Part shown: positions 32,440 to 41,229 of the stretch, in pieces
How positions within the stretch are numbered: the stretch's first letter is position 1
Layout of the letters: each line of letters starts with the position of its first letter
Assembly (NCBI RefSeq): GCF_900110855.1
Contig: NZ_FOFA01000010.1
Span: 57,727 to 121,726 of the forward strand
Source of the DNA: Microlunatus flavus
GTDB lineage: Bacteria; Actinomycetota; Actinomycetes; Propionibacteriales; Propionibacteriaceae
Reading direction: 5' to 3'
DNA: 64,000 nt
Position numbers and translations under genes: made by a program
Notes under the pieces: model-generated
What the model was told of the DNA's origin: nothing
The model's input: the letters and a program-made list of their open reading frames with translations, nothing else
The model's database searches: none

Positions 32440-33324
32440 ATGCCCACCGTCACCGTGCGCCGCGCCGTCCGGCCCGCCCTGCTCGCCGCCGCGCTGACCG
32501 CCGCGCTCGCCGTGACCCTGAGCGGGTGCAGCTCCTCGTCGGGCGGCGGCACCGCGGGCGACGCCCCCTCCACGGGTGCGGGCCACCGTGGTGCCGGGCA
32601 GCGGCAGCCGGGCGTGTCCGGCCTCATCGCCGCCGTGTCCGGCAAGACCCTGCAGGTGCAGGGCGCCACCGAGCAGACGGCGGTGACCTGGACCGGCACC
32701 ACGACGTTCACCGAGGTGGCCGGAGCGAAGGCCTCGGCGCTGAGGACCGGCCTCTGCGCCACCGTGCGCGGCGCGGGCGGCGGCGCCTCGCCGGGGACGA
32801 CCTCCGCGCCCGCGACCAGCCTGGCCGCCACCGCGGTGACGCTCGCCGAGCCCGTGGACGGTGCCTGCGCGCCGGCCGGCTTCGGCGGAGGCCGCCCCGC
32901 CGGGACTCCCTCGGGCGCTCCCTCGGGCGCTCCGTCCGACGGACCGTCGGCACGGGCCGGCGGCGGCTTCGGCCGCGGGACCGAGGGGAAGGTGACCTCG
33001 GTCGACGGCGCGACGTTCGTCGTCGCGGCCGCGCAGCCGGGCGGGGGCACGACCGCCGACGTCACCGTGACCACGTCGTCGAGCACGACCTGGTCGAAGC
33101 TCGCCCGGACGACCGGCAAGGCCGCGACCGTGGGCCGCTGCGCGACCGCCACGGGCACGACCGGCAGCACCGGCGCCCTGACGGCGCGCACCGTCCGGCT
33201 GAGCGCGGCCTCCGCGGACGGCACCTGCCCGTCCTTCGGCGGCTACGGCGGACGAGGTCCTGGCGCCGGCGGGCAGCCGGGCCAGGGCGGGCAGCCGGGC
33301 GGGAGCAGCACGGCGAATGGCTGA
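32440..33324 (+). CDS. Secreted lipoprotein with DUF5666-like repeats
   Basis: In this 294-residue protein the signal peptide ends in the lipobox LSGC (Cys near residue 30), so it is probably a membrane-anchored lipoprotein. Two related beta-rich segments ([15 protein letters not shown] near 58 and [17 protein letters not shown] near 185) look like DUF5666 units. They are linked by Gly/Pro/Ser-rich spacers, and the tail is Gly-rich. The ATG has AGGAG 6 nt upstream, which rejects the longer open frame. It lies between the permease and second-adaptor genes, overlapping the latter by 8 bp. A role as an accessory to the exporter is inferred from position only. Confidence 0.75.
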   Translation: MPTVTVRRAVRPALLAAALTAALAVTLSGCSSSSGGGTAGDAPSTGAGHRGAGQRQPGVSGLIAAVSGKTLQVQGATEQTAVTWTGTTTFTEVAGAKASALRTGLCATVRGAGGGASPGTTSAPATSLAATAVTLAEPVDGACAPAGFGGGRPAGTPSGAPSGAPSDGPSARAGGGFGRGTEGKVTSVDGATFVVAAAQPGGGTTADVTVTTSSSTTWSKLARTTGKAATVGRCATATGTTGSTGALTARTVRLSAASADGTCPSFGGYGGRGPGAGGQPGQGGQPGGSSTANG

Positions 33325-35338
33325 GCGTCACCGCCTGCGCCGGGGGCTCCGCTGGGGTGTGCCGGCCCTGCTCGTGCTGGCCGTGACCGCCTGGTTCCTG
33401 GTGCGGACGGGCACGGCCTCCGGCGCCGAGGCCGGCCGCTACGCCACGGCGACCGTCGGGACGGGCGCCGTCACCCAGACCTACGCCGGCAGCGGCACCG
33501 TCGAGCCGGTGAAGCAGGCGACGGCGACGTTCCCCACCGCGGGCACCGTCACGGCGGTGGACGTCGCGGTCGGGGACGAGGTCGAGGCCGGGGACCGGCT
33601 GGCGAGCATCGACGACCGGGCGCTGAAGAGCGCGGTGCTGTCCGCCGAGCAGACGCTCGCCGACGCGCAGGTGACCCTGCAGCGGGCGGAGGACGCCGCG
33701 GACGCGTCGGCGAGCGCCTCGGCGAGCCCCACCGCCGACCCCTCCGCCGCTCCCACCGCGCGGCCGACCGCCTCGCGCACCGCCGACGGCTCGCAGCCGG
33801 GTCGGTCGGGGTCCAGCGGCACGACCCGTCCCACCCCCACCCCCAGCCCGACGTCCGGTGGCCGGCCCACGGGCGGTGCCGGGCACGGCGGCGGGTCCGG
33901 GAACGGCGGGGGGTCCGGGAACGGCTCCGGCACCTCGCTCCCGACGCTCGCCCGCACGGTGGTCGAGGCCCAGGGCCGGCTCCGCCCGCTGGAGGAGCGC
34001 GCGGCCGCCGAGCTGGCGGAGCAGCAGCGGGTCTGCGCACCGCTGTCCGTCGCACCGGGCCCGAGCGCGACGCCCACCCGTGGCGCCACGGCCTCCGCGT
34101 CCCCCTCCCCCACCAGGACCGCGACTCCCGGCGCCACCCCGACCGGCTCTCCGTCGGGGACCCCCGGTGCGACGCCCGGTGCGACGCCCACGGCGTCACC
34201 CACCCCGAGCCGTACGCCCACACCCGTCGCCTCCGTCGACCCCCGGACGCTCGCCGCCTGCATCGCCGCCGTCGTCCGGGTGCAGCAGACCCAGCAGGCG
34301 GACGCGGCCGCGCGCACGGCGTACGACACCGCGGTGAACGCCCTGGTGACGGCGGCCTCGAAGGGTTCGGGGCAGGGTGGTTCGGGCCCGGGAGGTTCGG
34401 GCCAGGGCGGTTCCGGCAGCGGTTCGGGCCAGGGCGGTTCGGGCCAGGGCGGTTCGGGCCACAGCGGTTCCGGCGGCGGCTCGACCAGTGGCGGCACGAG
34501 CGGCGGGGCCCATGCGGGGTCCACGAGCAGCGCCTCGGGCTCCCCGCGACCGTCGGCCACGACCGGCTCGGCCGGCACGGGCAGCGCGAACGGCACGACG
34601 GGACGCGGCGGGCAGACGACCACCGTCCCCGAGGCCGAGGCGGCCGTGACGAAGGCCCAGCTCGCGCTGGACAGCGCCCAGGCCGAGCTCGACGCGGCGA
34701 CCATGACCGCACCGATCAGCGGAACCGTCGCGGCCGTGCCCTTCGTGGAGGGCGACAAGGCGGGCGCGGGTGACGCCGTGACCGTCGTCGGGCCGGGTGC
34801 GGTCTCGGTGCGGATGTCCGTGCCGGAGACGGCGTACCGGCTGCTGAAGGTCGGCCAGGACGTCGTGCTGACGACGCCCGGTGGCGGCCGGGCCGCAGCG
34901 CGCGTGAGCGAGCGCGGGCTGCTGCCGAGCGCGTCGACCACACCGACGACCACCTACCCCGTGACGGTGACGGCGTCCGGGAAGGACGCCCGCACGCTCC
35001 CGGCGGGGGCGACCGCGTCAGCCGTGGTGACCGTGGCTGGCGCGGCGGACGCGACCGTGGTCCCGGTCTCCGCGGTCACCCGGGACGGGCCCACCGGCAC
35101 GGTCGAGGTGCTCTCGGGCGGGACCGTCACGCGCCAGCAGGTCGAGCTCGGCGTCGTGGGCACGAGCACGATCCAGGTGACCAAGGGAGTGACGCCCGGT
35201 CAGGTCCTCGTCCTCGCCGACACCACGCAGGCGCTGCCGACGACCACCGCCGGCCAGGGGGCGCGGGCACTTGCCGGCGGGGGCGGCGGCGGGGGCTTCG
35301 GCGGGGGCTTCGGCGGCGCGCCGCCCGGAGGCCGCTGA
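33317..35338 (+). CDS. Second HlyD-like adaptor with long low-complexity inserts
   Basis: A 673-residue adaptor with a TM helix at about residues 15-30. A split lipoyl domain is recognisable: its first half is at 55-100 (GSGTVEPVKQATATFPTAG), and its second half at about 465-490 after a helix-forming AEAAVTKAQLALDSAQAELD stretch. The hairpin between the halves is swollen by about 280 residues of Pro/Thr/Ser (PTPTPSPTS) and Gly/Ser/Gln (GQGGSG) repeats. It also contains a Cys-bearing helix (LAEQQRVCAPL). The C-terminus is again Gly-rich. The length is half again that of ordinary MacA proteins. It ends the five-gene export operon. Why two adaptors are encoded is unknown. Confidence 0.82.
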   Translation: MAERHRLRRGLRWGVPALLVLAVTAWFLVRTGTASGAEAGRYATATVGTGAVTQTYAGSGTVEPVKQATATFPTAGTVTAVDVAVGDEVEAGDRLASIDDRALKSAVLSAEQTLADAQVTLQRAEDAADASASASASPTADPSAAPTARPTASRTADGSQPGRSGSSGTTRPTPTPSPTSGGRPTGGAGHGGGSGNGGGSGNGSGTSLPTLARTVVEAQGRLRPLEERAAAELAEQQRVCAPLSVAPGPSATPTRGATASASPSPTRTATPGATPTGSPSGTPGATPGATPTASPTPSRTPTPVASVDPRTLAACIAAVVRVQQTQQADAAARTAYDTAVNALVTAASKGSGQGGSGPGGSGQGGSGSGSGQGGSGQGGSGHSGSGGGSTSGGTSGGAHAGSTSSASGSPRPSATTGSAGTGSANGTTGRGGQTTTVPEAEAAVTKAQLALDSAQAELDAATMTAPISGTVAAVPFVEGDKAGAGDAVTVVGPGAVSVRMSVPETAYRLLKVGQDVVLTTPGGGRAAARVSERGLLPSASTTPTTTYPVTVTASGKDARTLPAGATASAVVTVAGAADATVVPVSAVTRDGPTGTVEVLSGGTVTRQQVELGVVGTSTIQVTKGVTPGQVLVLADTTQALPTTTAGQGARALAGGGGGGGFGGGFGGAPPGGR

Positions 35339-35364
35339 TCCAGGGCCGGAGCGGGCTCCGGCGC

Positions 35365-35370
35365 TACTGT
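35365..35370 (+). promoter_or_regulatory. Leaderless -10 of mscL
   Basis: TACTGT ends 6 nt before the ATG at 35377. The ATG is out of frame with the MscL coding sequence, which points to a frameshift rather than a different start. Confidence 0.55.
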
Positions 35371-35376
35371 CCCGCC

Positions 35377-35789
35377 ATGCGGAGCTGCTCACGAGCTTCA
35401 AGAACTTCGCCTTCTCGGGGAGCCTGGTCGACCTCGCGGTCGGCCTCGCCATCGGCGCGGCGTTCGCCAGCGTCGTCGACTCCCTGGTCGGCGACCTCAT
35501 CCTGCCCCTGGTGGCCGCGATCTTCGGCCAGCCGAACTTCGACGCCCTCGTGCTGCACCTCAACGGGGCCGAGATCACCTACGGCCACTTCCTGACGACG
35601 CTCGTGTCGTTCCTGCTGCTCGCCTTCACGATCATGCTGCTCGTGTCGGCGATCCGCCGGGCCACCGGCCGCGAGGCCGCGGGTGCGCAGGGCAGCCGCG
35701 AGTGCGACCACTGCAAGAGCTTCATCCCCGTCGACGCCTCGGTGTGCATGTTCTGCACCCGCGACGTCGAGCCCGTCGTCCCCGGCTGA
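35377..35789 (+). CDS. mscL: Large-conductance mechanosensitive channel MscL, with apparent frameshift at the start
   Basis: MscL is a pentameric emergency valve opened by membrane tension. The frame from about 35382 encodes TSFKNFAFSGSLVDLAVG, then AIGAAFASVVDSLVGDLILP (TM1) and a second TM (LTTLVSFLLLAFTIMLLV). A C-terminal four-Cys zinc-ribbon-like tail (CDHC ... CMFC) follows. That frame has no ATG or GTG. The ATG at 35377, with a good -10 six bases upstream, reads out of frame after two codons. One extra G after ATGCGG would join them as MRELLTSFKNF. The only in-frame start is a TTG at 35271 inside the preceding gene. Either a one-base deletion (real or sequencing error) or a non-standard start is present. 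Confidence 0.8.
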
Positions 35790-35818
35790 TCCCTCGGCCG
35801 GCCGGGTCGGCCCAGGGT

Positions 35819-37501
35819 TCAGCGGACCCGCTGCACCCGGCTCTCGTCCCACACCGGCTCCTCGCTGGCGTACACCTCCCCGTCGCCGCCGAACACCAGG
35901 AAGCGGTCGAGGCTCCGCGCGAACCAGCGGTCGTGCGTCACCGCCACGACCGTTCCCTCGAACGCGTCGATCCCCTGCTCCAGGGCCTCGGCCGAGGCGA
36001 GGTCGAGGTTGTCGGTCGGCTCGTCGAGGAGCAGCAGCGTCGCGCCCGACAGCTCGAGCAGCAGGATCTGGAACCGCGCCTGCTGGCCGCCCGACAGCGA
36101 CTCGAACCGCTGCTCCGCGGCGTGCGCGAGCTCGTAGCGGTCGAGCTTGCGCGAGGCGAGCTCGCGGCCCATGCCCTCGCGGTGCTCGTCGCCGCGGTGC
36201 AGGATCTCGAGGAGCGTGCGGCCGACGAGCTCCGGGTGCGCGTGGGTCTGCGCGAACCAGCCCGGGCGTACGCGGGCGCCCAGCCGGGCCTGGCCGGTGT
36301 GCGCGACCGGCGGGATGTCGAGCCAGCCGACCGGCTCGTGCTCCTTGTCCGGCAGCGAACCGCCACGGGCCAGCAGCCGCAGGAAGTGCGACTTGCCGGA
36401 ACCGTTCGAGCCGAGCACGCCGACCCGGTCGCCGAACCAGATCTCGGTGCTGAACGGGCGCATCAGGCCGGTCAGCTCGAGGTCCTCGACGACGACGGCG
36501 CGCTTGCCCGTACGCCCGCCCGACAGCCGCATCGTCACCTTCTGCTCGAGCGGGATCGCCTCGGGCGGCCCGGCCTCCTCGAACTTCGCCAGCCGGGTCC
36601 GCGCCGCCTGCAGACGGCTGGCCAGCCCGTCGTTGAACTCGGCCTTGACCTTGTACATCTGCACGAGGTCCTTGATCTTCTGGTGCTCCTCGTCCCAGCG
36701 CCGGCGCAGCTCCTCGAGCCGCGCGAACCGTTCCGCCCGTGCGGCGGCGAACGTCGCGAAGCCGCCGCCGTGCACCCACACGGTGTTGCCCGCGGCACCC
36801 AGCTCGAGCGCCGCGATCGCCGTCGCCGACTCGGCGAGCAGCTCGCGGTCGTGGCTGACCAGCAGCACGGTCTTGGGCGTCGCCCGCAGCTGCGCCTCGA
36901 GCCAGCGCTTGCCCGGCACGTCGAGGTAGTTGTCCGGCTCGTCGAGCAGCAGCACCTGGTCGGGGCCGGAGAGCAGCGCCTCCAGGGCGAGCCGCTTCTG
37001 CTCGCCGCCGGACAGGGTGCCGACCTCGCGCCACCGCGCCCGGTCGTACGGCACCCCGAGCGCCGCGGTGCAGCAGGCGTCGAAGCGCACCTCGGTCTCG
37101 TAGCCGCCGGCGTCGGCGTACTCCGACAGCGCCGTGGCGTAGCGCATCTGGACGGGCTCGGTGTCGTCGTCCATCAGCTGCAGCTCGAGCGCCTCGACGG
37201 CGGCGTGCGCGTCCCGCACCCGCGGCGGGGCGACCGAGAAGAGCAGGTCGGCCACCGTGGAGCCATCTCTGAGCGACCCGATGAACTGCCGCATGACGCC
37301 GAGGCCGCCGCTGCGGCTGATGGTGCCGCGGGTCGGGTCGAGGTCGCCGGACACGAGGCGCAGGAGCGTGGTCTTGCCCGCGCCGTTCGGGCCGACGAGC
37401 GCGACGACCGCCCCGTCGCCCACCCGGAACGACACGTCCTCGAGCAGCGGACGCCCGTCCGGCAGGTCGTAGCCGATGCCCGACAGCTCCACGTGTCCCA
37501 C
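35819..37501 (-). CDS. ABC-F family ATPase (ribosome-associated)
   Basis: Soluble twin-ATPase protein of 560 residues without membrane segments. NBD1 has Walker A GPNGAGKTT, signature LSGGEQKR and Walker B LLLDEPDNYLD. NBD2 has GSNGSGKSH, LSGGQQAR and LLLLDEPTDNLD. They are joined by a charged helical linker at about 235-300 (RRRWDEEHQKIKDLVQMYK). ABC-F proteins act on the ribosomal E site; some protect against antibiotics and others tune translation. Which kind this is cannot be decided here. NBD1 has DNYLD where DNHLD or TNHLD is usual. The GTG start is leaderless (TACGCT 8 nt upstream). Confidence 0.92.
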   Translation of the reverse strand: MGHVELSGIGYDLPDGRPLLEDVSFRVGDGAVVALVGPNGAGKTTLLRLVSGDLDPTRGTISRSGGLGVMRQFIGSLRDGSTVADLLFSVAPPRVRDAHAAVEALELQLMDDDTEPVQMRYATALSEYADAGGYETEVRFDACCTAALGVPYDRARWREVGTLSGGEQKRLALEALLSGPDQVLLLDEPDNYLDVPGKRWLEAQLRATPKTVLLVSHDRELLAESATAIAALELGAAGNTVWVHGGGFATFAAARAERFARLEELRRRWDEEHQKIKDLVQMYKVKAEFNDGLASRLQAARTRLAKFEEAGPPEAIPLEQKVTMRLSGGRTGKRAVVVEDLELTGLMRPFSTEIWFGDRVGVLGSNGSGKSHFLRLLARGGSLPDKEHEPVGWLDIPPVAHTGQARLGARVRPGWFAQTHAHPELVGRTLLEILHRGDEHREGMGRELASRKLDRYELAHAAEQRFESLSGGQQARFQILLLELSGATLLLLDEPTDNLDLASAEALEQGIDAFEGTVVAVTHDRWFARSLDRFLVFGGDGEVYASEEPVWDESRVQRVR

Positions 37502-37509
37502 GGGCGGGA

Positions 37510-37515
37510 AGCGTA
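37510..37515 (-). promoter_or_regulatory. Leaderless -10 of the ABC-F gene
   Basis: TACGCT ends 8 nt before the GTG at 37501. Confidence 0.5.
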
Positions 37516-37581
37516 GGCGTCCGACGCCCGGGCGTCATCCGTCTTCTCGCCCGTCCTGGCCCGTACGGGGCCGCGCCCGGC

Positions 37582-37587
37582 TAGCGT
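37582..37587 (+). promoter_or_regulatory. Leaderless -10 of the membrane protein gene at 37594
   Basis: TAGCGT ends 6 nt before the GTG. It is divergent from the ABC-F promoter, 70 bp apart. Confidence 0.5.
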
Positions 37588-37593
37588 CGGCCC

Positions 37594-38292
37594 GTGCGCG
37601 GTCGGCGGAGCTGGGTCCTGGCCGGGGTCCTCATGGTCCTGGCGGCCCTCGCCGGCTCGGCGGCCGTGTGGCAGCACTGGCGCTCCTGCGCCGGGCCGCA
37701 GACGTTCGTGGACGCGTCCGGCGCCGCGGTCGGGTCCCCGCTCGGCGAGGCCTGCCTGAGGGCGATGGACGACGGGTTCTCGTTCCTCTACCCCGACGGC
37801 AAGGACCCCTGGCGCCCCGAGTCCGTCGCCGGCCTCGCCTTCGCCGTGCTGCTCGCCGCGTCGTGGACCGTCGTCCTGCTCTCGCAGCGGTGGGGCCGCG
37901 CCAGCCGGGTGGTCGCCGTCGTGCCCCTCGTCCTGCTGCTCCTCACGGCGGCGCTGAACCTCCTCGCCCGCAGCGACGCCCTCGACTCGGTCTTCGCGCA
38001 CGTCCAGCTCGCCCTCAGCGCGAGCGTGGTGCTGGCCGTGGTCGTGCTCGCGCTCGGCGGCACCGCCCGCCCCCGCGAACGGGTCCTGGTCGCGCTCGCG
38101 CTGTGCGCGCCGGGCGCGGCGGGCTTCCTCGCCCTGGCCGCCGACTACGCGGTCATGGCGACGTTCAGCGAGGCGAACTGGGACACGCCACCGTGGACGG
38201 GCACGCTCACGCTCGTCGCGACTGCGCTGGCGGGGGTGGCGCTCGTCGTCCTGCCGGTCCGGGCGGGGCGCTCGGTCCCCGTGACCGCTTGA
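37594..38292 (+). CDS. Integral membrane protein of unknown function
   Basis: I cannot name a family for this 232-residue protein. It has about five hydrophobic segments: residues 7-26, 78-95, 105-122, 133-152 and about 165-185, with a last one near 205-222. Between the first and second lies an extracytoplasmic stretch with two Cys (RSCAGPQ and GEACLRAM) that could form a disulfide. The GTG start is decided by TAGCGT six bases upstream. It converges with the gene at 38297, whose stop is only 4 bp from its own. Confidence 0.68.
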   Translation: MRGRRSWVLAGVLMVLAALAGSAAVWQHWRSCAGPQTFVDASGAAVGSPLGEACLRAMDDGFSFLYPDGKDPWRPESVAGLAFAVLLAASWTVVLLSQRWGRASRVVAVVPLVLLLLTAALNLLARSDALDSVFAHVQLALSASVVLAVVVLALGGTARPRERVLVALALCAPGAAGFLALAADYAVMATFSEANWDTPPWTGTLTLVATALAGVALVVLPVRAGRSVPVTA

Positions 38293-38296
38293 ACGT

Positions 38297-38836
38297 TCAG
38301 GCGGCGAGGAGCAGGGCGAGCGCCGCGGTGTCCGCGTTGCCCGCGGGGTCGAGCCCTGTGCGGGTGTCCAGCCGGGTGACGGTGCCCTCGACGTCGGCCT
38401 GGACCCAGGCCGCGCGGTGGTCGAGCCCGAGGTGCGGCAGGCCCGGCAGGAAGACGCAGCCGGACGCGACCTCGTACTCGGGGACGGCCCTAGGGGTGCT
38501 CTTCGGCGGGTGCAGGACGAGCAGGCCGGGCGGCGTCGTCTCGGCGAACTGGCCCGGGCGCAGCGGGTTGTCCCCCACCAGCGTGCCCTCGGCCACGACG
38601 AGCCCCACGGCCCCGGGCTGCGGGTCCTCGGGCAGCTCCTCGCGGACGCGGAAGACGGTGCTCGCCCCGAGCAGTCCGGGCACGGCCGCCATCCTGACGG
38701 CGAGGACGAGGAACTTCGCCCACTCCACCGTGTCGTCGGGCCAGCGCCCCATGAGCAGGAAGCCGTAGAGCGCGCCGTGCGACTGCAGCGGGGCGACCTC
38801 GATCGACCGTCGTGACGGACCTTCGGAGCTGGTCAT
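38297..38836 (-). CDS. Hypothetical protein
   Basis: This 179-residue soluble protein is not recognised. It has a run of hydrophobic strands and turns (YGFLLMGRWPDDTVEWAKF, RVREELPEDPQPGAVGLVV) and no signal peptide or nucleotide-binding motif. The look is of a compact beta-rich fold. The ATG at 38836 has GGAGGA 7 nt upstream, which is decisive against the start at 38857. A 19-bp inverted repeat sits in the 220-bp gap upstream, after the histidine-kinase gene. Confidence 0.65.
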   Translation of the reverse strand: MTSSEGPSRRSIEVAPLQSHGALYGFLLMGRWPDDTVEWAKFLVLAVRMAAVPGLLGASTVFRVREELPEDPQPGAVGLVVAEGTLVGDNPLRPGQFAETTPPGLLVLHPPKSTPRAVPEYEVASGCVFLPGLPHLGLDHRAAWVQADVEGTVTRLDTRTGLDPAGNADTAALALLLAA

Positions 38837-38977
38837 GGACGACTCCTCCCACTGCACGGGTGGTGCGAGACCTCAGCGTGCAACGCCGGGGACCACCCGA
38901 CAAGCAGGACGCGTCGATCGGCACCAAGTTGTCACACGTGCCGCCGGGCGCCGGGGCGTGCGGTCGGCCACCTCCTT

Positions 38978-39053
38978 GCTCAGAAGGAAGCGCCAGCTGG
39001 CCGTCTACACGTGTTCCGGCCACCGAAGGCCCAACTGGCGCTTCCTTCTGAGC
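38978..39053. repeat. Perfect 19-bp inverted repeat after the histidine kinase gene
   Basis: Arms GCTCAGAAGGAAGCGCCAG (38978-38996) and its exact complement (39035-39053) enclose 38 nt. The right arm begins 3 bp after the kinase stop (39057), so it may act as its terminator, but the arm composition and the lack of a U-tract are also those of a mobile palindrome. Confidence 0.9.
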
Positions 39054-39056
39054 GGA

Positions 39057-40442
39057 TCACCGTGCAACCGGGAGCCGGACCTCGGCGCGCAGGCCGCCGC
39101 CGGGTGCGTCGGTGAGCGCGATCGTCCCGCCGGAACGGGCGACGAGCTCGGCGGCGATGGGCAGGCCGAGACCGGAACCGCCGGCGTCGCGCCCGCGGGC
39201 GTCGTCCAGGCGCGCGAACCGCTGGAACACCCGTTCCCGGTCCGCGGCCGGGATGCCCGGGCCGTCGTCGCTGACACGCAGCAGCACCCGCCCGTCGGGC
39301 TCGGCGACGGCGTCGAGGTCCACGCGGGACGCGGCGTGGCGCACGGCGTTCGAGGTGAGATTCAGCAGGACGCGCCGCAGCTCCCCGGGGTCGGCGTGCA
39401 CGGCCAGGCCCGCAGCCTCGGCGGCCGCGACCCGTACGCCGTCCCGCCCGGGCACGTCGGCGGCGAGCTCGGCGAGCAGCGCGCCGACCTCCACCCGTTC
39501 CGGGTGGGCCGGCACCGGGCTGTCGGCGCCGCTTCGCGCGAGCAGCAGCAGGTCCTCGACGAGGGCCGACAGCCGCTCGAGGTCGGGCGCGAGCTCGGCC
39601 GGGAGGTCGCCGCCCTCGCCCAGGCGCTGCGCGACCTCCAGCTGGACCCGCATGCTCGCCAGCGGGCTGCGCAGCTCGTGCGCGGCGTCGGCGACGAACG
39701 AGCGCTGCCGGTCGCGCGCCGCGGCGAGGCGGTCGAGCATGCCGTTGAGGGTGAGGGCCAGCGCCCGGATCTCGTCGGCGGGGGCCGGCACCGGGAGCCG
39801 CGCCTCGCGGTCGCGCTCGGGCCCCGTCGCGGACGGCGGCGCCCCGATGCGCTCGGCGCCGGCCCGCAGGGCCTCCACCGGGCGCAGCGTGCGGCCCATC
39901 ACCACCCAGGCCACCGCGGCCATGACCAGCAGCACGGCCGGGAACACGACCAGCAGACCGGCGCGCAGCGCCCGCCGAGCCGCGAGGACGTCGCCGACCT
40001 GGACGGCGACGATCACCGAGACCGGGGCGTCCGCCGGACCGGCGGCGACGGCCCGGACCCGCAGCGGACCCGCCGAGCCGAAGGCCGCCCCGTCCACGAG
40101 GACCGCCTCCCCGTCCAGCGCGGCGCGCAGCTCCGCCGGGTCGAGGACGGGCACCAGCCGGTCGGCGCCGAGCGAGGCGGCCAGCACGCGCTGACGGGCG
40201 TCGACGACCTGCACGAGCTGCGCGCCCGAGGTCGGCAGCGCGTCCGGGAGGCGGCCCTCGTCGACCAGCGCGGCGACCTCGCGGGCGCTCGACAGCGCCT
40301 CGCGGTCCAGCGTGCGGTCGGTCGAGACCCTCAGCGCCTGGTAGAAGCCGATCCCGCCGACCAGCAGCGCGAGCGCGACCCCGGTGACGCCGATGAGCAG
40401 CAGCCGCGTCCGCAGCCCGAGCCGTGGCCGGTGCAGCGCCAC
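39057..40442 (-). CDS. Two-component sensor histidine kinase
   Basis: A 461-residue sensor with TM helices at about 13-35 and 162-184 flanking a ~125-residue extracytoplasmic domain. HAMP is followed by the H box ADAAHELRSPLASM with phospho-acceptor His255, then N box NLTSNAVRHA, G1 DDGPGI and G2 SGLGLPIA. It is of the EnvZ/CpxA-like class paired with OmpR regulators. The GTG start comes one base after the regulator stop, so both are coupled. The divergent LolA-like/ABC operon upstream of the regulator is a reasonable target, though this is only inferred. Confidence 0.93.
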   Translation of the reverse strand: MALHRPRLGLRTRLLLIGVTGVALALLVGGIGFYQALRVSTDRTLDREALSSAREVAALVDEGRLPDALPTSGAQLVQVVDARQRVLAASLGADRLVPVLDPAELRAALDGEAVLVDGAAFGSAGPLRVRAVAAGPADAPVSVIVAVQVGDVLAARRALRAGLLVVFPAVLLVMAAVAWVVMGRTLRPVEALRAGAERIGAPPSATGPERDREARLPVPAPADEIRALALTLNGMLDRLAAARDRQRSFVADAAHELRSPLASMRVQLEVAQRLGEGGDLPAELAPDLERLSALVEDLLLLARSGADSPVPAHPERVEVGALLAELAADVPGRDGVRVAAAEAAGLAVHADPGELRRVLLNLTSNAVRHAASRVDLDAVAEPDGRVLLRVSDDGPGIPAADRERVFQRFARLDDARGRDAGGSGLGLPIAAELVARSGGTIALTDAPGGGLRAEVRLPVAR

Positions 40443-40443
40443 G

Positions 40444-41100
40444 TCACCCGACCAGCCGGTAGCCCGCGCCGCGCACGGTCAGCAGCCGGGCCGTCCCGAT
40501 CTTGCGGCGCAGGTAGCCGACGTAGACCTCCACCGCGTTGGGCGCGGTGTCGGCGGCCGCCTCCCACACGTGGTCGAGCAGCTCGGTCTTGGTGAGGACG
40601 CGGTCGGCGTGCCGCGCCAGGTACTCCAGCAGCGCGAACTCCCGGCTCGTCAGCTCGACCGCCTCCCCCGCCACGGCGACCTCGTGGCGGGCCGGGTCGA
40701 GGCGCACCTCGCCGACCTCCAGCACCGTCGGCCGGGCGGACGTCCCCCGGCGCAGCAGCGCACGGAGCCGGGCCAGCAGGACGACGTAGGAGAACGGCTT
40801 CGTCAGGTAGTCGTCGGCCCCGTCGTCCAGCGCGTCCGCCTGGTCGTGCTCACCGTCCTTGGCCGAGAGCATCAGGACCGGCACCCAGTTGTCCGCCGCC
40901 CGCAGCCGCCGCACCACCTCGTAGCCCGACAGCCGCGGCAGCATCACGTCGAGCACCACGGCGTCGTACGTCTCGCTGCTGGCCAGTGCCAGCCCCTCGG
41001 CCCCGTCCGCGGCCACGTCCACCGCGAACCCGTCCGCCGCCAGCCCCTTGCGCAGGGCGGACCTCAGGCCCGGTTCGTCGTCGACGAGCAGCAACCGCAC
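40444..41100 (-). CDS. OmpR/PhoB-family response regulator
   Basis: In this 218-residue regulator the receiver domain (1-115) has the acidic pair DDE at 7-9, the phosphorylation site Asp51 (VVLDVMLP) and Lys101 (LTKPF). A winged-helix DNA-binding domain at about 125-218 carries LTSREFALLEYLA and the recognition-helix region NAVEVYVGYLRRKI, and ends in VRGAGYRLVG. The start is GTG with GAGAG overlapping a short spacer. It is transcribed divergently from the LolA-like gene across a 235-bp gap that carries two palindromic repeats. Its kinase follows directly. Confidence 0.95.
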   Translation of the reverse strand: MRLLLVDDEPGLRSALRKGLAADGFAVDVAADGAEGLALASSETYDAVVLDVMLPRLSGYEVVRRLRAADNWVPVLMLSAKDGEHDQADALDDGADDYLTKPFSYVVLLARLRALLRRGTSARPTVLEVGEVRLDPARHEVAVAGEAVELTSREFALLEYLARHADRVLTKTELLDHVWEAAADTAPNAVEVYVGYLRRKIGTARLLTVRGAGYRLVG

Positions 41101-41135
41101 CTCTCGATTGTCGCCGCTCGCTGGGGCGCTCCTGA

Positions 41136-41199
41136 CGGCGCCTTCCTCCTCACGAGGCGGACGAAGAGCGTGTCCGCCTCGCTCGTCGTCCAGGCGCCG
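41136..41199 (+). repeat. Nested inverted repeat (GAARARCGT-loop family, copy 2)
   Basis: The outer 7-bp stem CGGCGCC/GGCGCCG encloses TTCCTCCTCAC, then a perfect 9-bp inner stem GAGGCGGAC, the 9-nt loop GAAGAGCGT, the inner complement, and GCTCGTCGTCCA. It lies between two divergent genes, so here it is not a terminator. Loop and outer spacers match copies 1 and 4, while both stems differ in sequence but stay paired. Confidence 0.85.
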
Positions 41200-41229
41200 C
41201 CGCGCCCCGGACGCTCACGGCTCCTGCTC

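Noticed and set aside
34370..34490. Tandem GGTTCGGGCCAGGGC-like repeats as an array or origin
   Set aside because: They code in frame for Gly/Ser/Gln repeats of the second adaptor and have no spacers or DnaA-box-like sites.
35271..35376. MscL start at the in-frame TTG
   Set aside because: It would extend 68 bp into the previous gene's end and add a Gly/Ala/Pro-rich leader unlike any MscL. The out-of-frame ATG with its -10 is the better explanation.
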